Source of the DNA: Massilia sp. Root418
Lineage (GTDB): Bacteria > Pseudomonadota > Gammaproteobacteria > Burkholderiales > Burkholderiaceae_D
DNA: 64,000 nucleotides
NCBI RefSeq assembly: GCF_001425265.1
Contig: NZ_LMEC01000025.1
Coordinates: forward strand, 186,305-250,304
Reading direction: 5' to 3'
Shown here piece by piece: positions 61,255-64,000 of the stretch; position 1 is the stretch's first letter, and each line of letters starts with the position of its first letter. The notes under the pieces are model-generated. The model was given only the letters and a program-made list of their open reading frames with translations. It was not told the DNA's origin and searched no databases. The position numbers and the translations under genes were made by a program.

Positions 61255-62172
61255 TTATCCTGTACGCGTGGAAACGTCGCGCAGGACGCGGCCGTAGCCG
61301 CGGTAGAGATTGGCCGGAGGCAGGACAGGCAGCATGGCCTGGTGCACCTTGGGCAGGCGGTAGAACGGCGCGCGGGGGTGGCAATGGTGTTCGATATGGT
61401 AGTGGATGCAGTGCGGACCGAACAAAAAGGTTTGCCAGCTGCGCCGCACCACCGTGCGGGCGTTGCTCATCTGGTCGCCCGCTTCCGGGTAGCCTGCGTG
61501 CTCGGTGATGGCACGGATGCGCGCGAACAGTTGCAGCAGCGTGACCGCCGGCAGCAGCCACAGCCCGGCGTACAGCAGCGGATGGCCGGTCAGGCACAGC
61601 GTGCCCAGCAGCAGGCCGTGGCTGCCGGCGATGGAGGTACGCACCAGCCACTTCTGCTGCGCGCTGGCGGGCGCTGCCGGGGACAGGGCGAGCTGGCGGT
61701 GCTTGCCGGCCACCACGTCGTACACGCCGGAAAAACAGGACAGGCCGCACAAGTCCCGGCACAGTCGCCGGACCAGCTCGCGCCGCGTGACGGGGTAGTC
61801 GGCAATGCGGAACACCAGGGCCACCGGGTCGTCCGCGCTCATGGGCGCGCGGTGGTGCTTGAGGTGGCCGTAGCGGTAGAAAAACATCGAGACCATCAAC
61901 GGCCCGGCGGCAAACAACTGGCCCGCCGCGTCGTTCAGGCGGCGGTTCGCGTACAGCGTGCCGTGGGCGCTTTCGTGCATCAGCACGGCAAGCGCCAGCT
62001 GGGTGCGTGCGACCAGGACGGCCGCCGCCAGGTAGACTGGCCAGACCGGCCAGCACGCCGCCGCCCAGAAGCAGGCCGCGATGATGGCCCAGTCCAGCGC
62101 GATGGCGGCCGAGGCGCGCCAGGGGTTGATGGTGAATAGTTCCGCTGGCAAAGCCGGCTTTTCGCCCGTCAT
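61255..62172 (-). CDS. Membrane fatty acid desaturase
   Basis: A 305-residue di-iron desaturase-superfamily protein. The three histidine boxes are HESAH (about residue 67), HLKHH (about 103) and HIEHH (about 265), with hydrophobic pairs between. It is likely a fatty acid or lipid-linked desaturase or hydroxylase. Its start overlaps the stop of the glycosyltransferase gene (ATGA), so it may act on a glycolipid or a surface product made by that set. Confidence 0.9.
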   Translation of the reverse strand: MTGEKPALPAELFTINPWRASAAIALDWAIIAACFWAAACWPVWPVYLAAAVLVARTQLALAVLMHESAHGTLYANRRLNDAAGQLFAAGPLMVSMFFYRYGHLKHHRAPMSADDPVALVFRIADYPVTRRELVRRLCRDLCGLSCFSGVYDVVAGKHRQLALSPAAPASAQQKWLVRTSIAGSHGLLLGTLCLTGHPLLYAGLWLLPAVTLLQLFARIRAITEHAGYPEAGDQMSNARTVVRRSWQTFLFGPHCIHYHIEHHCHPRAPFYRLPKVHQAMLPVLPPANLYRGYGRVLRDVSTRTG

Positions 62173-63407
62173 GCCGTCGGCCTCAACTGGCCGGATGCGC
62201 TGGCTTGCGCCAGGCGGCGCCCTTGCGCGAGCCGCATCAGCGTCAGCACCCAGGCTTGCACCCGCGCCTCGGCCGCAGCAATGCCCTCAGCCAGCAGGGC
62301 CGCCCCCGCAGACCCGGTTGCCGCTAAGCCGTCAGCCGGCGGCGCGGCAAGTGCCGGCTTGGCGGCAGGCGCGCCGGCCAGCAGCGCCTGGGCTGCGGTT
62401 TGCACCGCCAGGCGGAAGGATGCGGCATCGCCGCGCCAGACTACTACGCGGTGCGCCAGCCCCAGTTCAGCGACGCGGGCGGCGTTTGCCTGCTGCTCCG
62501 GCTGCTCGGTGACAATCAGCAGGATGGGCCTGCGGTAGACCAGCGCCACCGACAGCGCGGCCATGCCGGGCGCGGAGACGATCAGGCGGCTCTGCGCGGC
62601 GCGATCGACCCAGGCCGCGTCCCGCGCCTGCCAGCCCGGCCGGCCCGCATAGCCCTCGCCCACGAGATGCAGCAAGCTCGCAAGCGGGGCCAACCCCTGC
62701 TCCAGCGCAAGCGCCAGGTCAGCGTCCCGGAAATGCGGGTTGAGGTAGACTGCCGCTTCGCATGGCAGGCCAGCCGGCTGTGCCGGCGCGATGGCAACCG
62801 GCGTGGGCAGGCGGTAGTTCCGGCCCGGATGCAGCTGCGGCTCCGCATAGGCGAAATCGTGCTCCAGGCGGGCATGGCTGGCGTCGATCTGCACACTGAC
62901 GGCGGCCCGGAACAGCGCGGCGGCCCAGCGCGGCAAGCTGCCGTCAAAGGTACCCTCCAGCGCCCGCCGCAAACTGCCGCCGTAGACGTGCACCACCTTG
63001 TGCCGCCAACCGGGCAGGTAGCCCATCAGGAGCAGCGCCGGATGGAAGGAATCGTTGACTACCAGGTCGCTGCGCGCGAAGGCGGCCCGCAGCCGCCAGA
63101 CGTCGCGCAGCATGCGGCCGGGATGCAGCATGTAGCGCAGCACGTTGGCGGCGCTGTCCCTGCGCCGCATGTTCTGGCAGCTGTCGAACTGCATCGCGTA
63201 GTGCGGCGACAGCACGAGCGCATCGATGCCGAAGCCGGCCAGAAAAGTGCGCCCCGCTTCCGATGTGGTCAGCACATCGACAGCGGCGCCTTTAGCGCGC
63301 AGGGCTTGCGCCAGCAGCTGCGCGCGCATGAGGTGGCCGCGCGCATCGGCCGTCGCCAGGTAGAGGATGCGCAGCGGAGCGGAAGCGTGCATGGGCAGGC
63401 CGTCCAT
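62169..63407 (-). CDS. Glycosyltransferase of GT-B type
   Basis: A 412-residue protein. The N-terminus 'ILYLATADARGHLMRAQLLA' is a GT-B opening as in MurG/UGT-like enzymes (a conserved His in 'GHLMRA'), and the C-terminal half has 'LIVSAPGMAALSVALVYRRP', a nucleotide-sugar-binding region. The last 75 residues are alanine-rich with several leucine helices. The start ATG at 63407 overlaps the stop of the upstream gene (TGATG). Acceptor unknown. Confidence 0.78.
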   Translation of the reverse strand: MDGLPMHASAPLRILYLATADARGHLMRAQLLAQALRAKGAAVDVLTTSEAGRTFLAGFGIDALVLSPHYAMQFDSCQNMRRRDSAANVLRYMLHPGRMLRDVWRLRAAFARSDLVVNDSFHPALLLMGYLPGWRHKVVHVYGGSLRRALEGTFDGSLPRWAAALFRAAVSVQIDASHARLEHDFAYAEPQLHPGRNYRLPTPVAIAPAQPAGLPCEAAVYLNPHFRDADLALALEQGLAPLASLLHLVGEGYAGRPGWQARDAAWVDRAAQSRLIVSAPGMAALSVALVYRRPILLIVTEQPEQQANAARVAELGLAHRVVVWRGDAASFRLAVQTAAQALLAGAPAAKPALAAPPADGLAATGSAGAALLAEGIAAAEARVQAWVLTLMRLAQGRRLAQASASGQLRPTA

Positions 63408-64000
63408 CAGCGGCGATGGTAAGACAGCGTGGTTTCCTGCGCGCCGTGCGCGGTGCGCAGGCCCAGGCTGTAGAACAGCGCGCCCGCCATGTCGACCGCA
63501 GAGAACAGGCCTATTGCCGCCATGCCGCCCAGCCAGCGCAGGCCACGCAGGCGGGTCAGGTCCTGCCGGTTGAGCGCGCGCACGCTGCATCCCAGCCTGG
63601 CCAGCTGCACGCATAGCGGGCCGACCGGGCCGCTGCGCGCCAGCCATTGCAGCCAGGACGGCAGCAAGGTGAGCACCAGGTGCGGCGTGAGCGCATGCGT
63701 GTCCTCGCCGCGCATCCAGCGCAGCTGCAGGGTTTCGCGCCAGGTGTCGGGCAGGCGGTGCTCGGTGTGCGCGGCGGCGGCGTAGTGCAGCGGCAGGCCG
63801 GCCGCGTGCAGCCGCATTCCGAGCACCTGGCAATGGGCGCGGTACACGCCTTCCAGGGGCTGGTACTGATAGCGCGCGAACACGTCGCGACGGAAGGCCA
63901 CGTTGTTGGCGTAGAAGTTGCGCGTGGCGCCGGCTGCGAGGCGGCTGGGGAAGTACATGAAGTCCATGGTGGTCAGCGCGCTGCCGACCACGTTGTCCGC
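63407..64000 (-). CDS. Family 2-like glycosyltransferase, N-terminus outside the window
   Basis: The reading frame is open to the window edge; 197 residues are visible. They look like the C-terminal part of a GT-A (family 2) transferase: 'NNVAFRRDVFARYQYQPLEG' and the acceptor-side 'QLRWMRGEDTHAL' (WMRGED resembles the QxxRW region), followed by membrane helices (about the last 60 residues). It is followed without a gap by the GT-B gene and the desaturase, so the three are one operon for a surface polysaccharide or glycolipid. Confidence 0.75.
   Translation of the reverse strand, partial: ADNVVGSALTTMDFMYFPSRLAAGATRNFYANNVAFRRDVFARYQYQPLEGVYRAHCQVLGMRLHAAGLPLHYAAAAHTEHRLPDTWRETLQLRWMRGEDTHALTPHLVLTLLPSWLQWLARSGPVGPLCVQLARLGCSVRALNRQDLTRLRGLRWLGGMAAIGLFSAVDMAGALFYSLGLRTAHGAQETTLSYHRR

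Overview
The window is GC-rich throughout, with dense genes on both strands, and reads as an ordinary chromosomal stretch of a beta-proteobacterium of the Oxalobacteraceae, most like the Massilia/Duganella/Janthinobacterium group. This placement is an inference from gene content: a PhaM-type polyhydroxybutyrate granule regulator, paired DUF3108 proteins, HAD-first beta-oxidation proteins, a ybhP-clsB-hslR block, a secreted GH43 arabinanase and many two-component and GGDEF regulators. No tRNA, rRNA, insertion sequence, prophage or CRISPR array was seen.

Layout. 1-4.4 kb (minus): a three-gene condensin operon (kleisin, MukE-like, SMC) of MksBEF/Wadjet type, cut by the window edge. 4.5-6.5 kb: two DUF3108 proteins, divergent from phaM. 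7.5-15.5 kb: a secreted S9 peptidase, a small conserved protein, a histidine kinase/response-regulator-TPR pair, an unusual mnmC, tag and an OsmC protein. 15.55-15.77 kb: a cluster of REP-like palindromes. 15.8-22.3 kb: a GAF-GGDEF diguanylate cyclase, an AEC transporter, a DUF4142 protein and an ECF sigma/anti-sigma module. 22.4-28.8 kb: an HxlR regulator, an AraC-type response regulator, a TonB receptor and a TetR-controlled SDR with a clear operator and terminator. 28.8-37.7 kb is the most unusual part: PnuC, an M48 peptidase with a pilin-like tail, a lectin/aerolysin-like protein, a 1134-residue XRE-ATPase-TPR regulator, a BlaI/M56 pair whose sensor ends in a TonB-like domain, and a HigBA toxin-antitoxin module. 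37.8-51 kb: a TPR-methyltransferase, an SDR-DoxX fusion, DUF2269, a CorA-like protein, the GH43 enzyme, twin solute-binding proteins and two peptidases.

51-58.6 kb (minus) is a beta-oxidation cluster: TetR regulator, acyl-CoA dehydrogenase, HAD/enoyl-CoA hydratase, hotdog protein, thiolase, a strong terminator, then a separate enoyl-CoA hydratase. 58.7-61.2 kb holds a perfect 26-bp-arm palindrome and a ybhP-clsB-hslR operon (lipid and stress functions). 61.2-64 kb holds a desaturase and two glycosyltransferases, overlapping end to start, the last running off the window.

The strongest leads for new biology are the B-lectin/aerolysin-like protein, the M48-pilin fusion, the condensin operon and the degenerate methyltransferase half of MnmC. 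All function calls rest on sequence motifs read by eye; no database search was possible.
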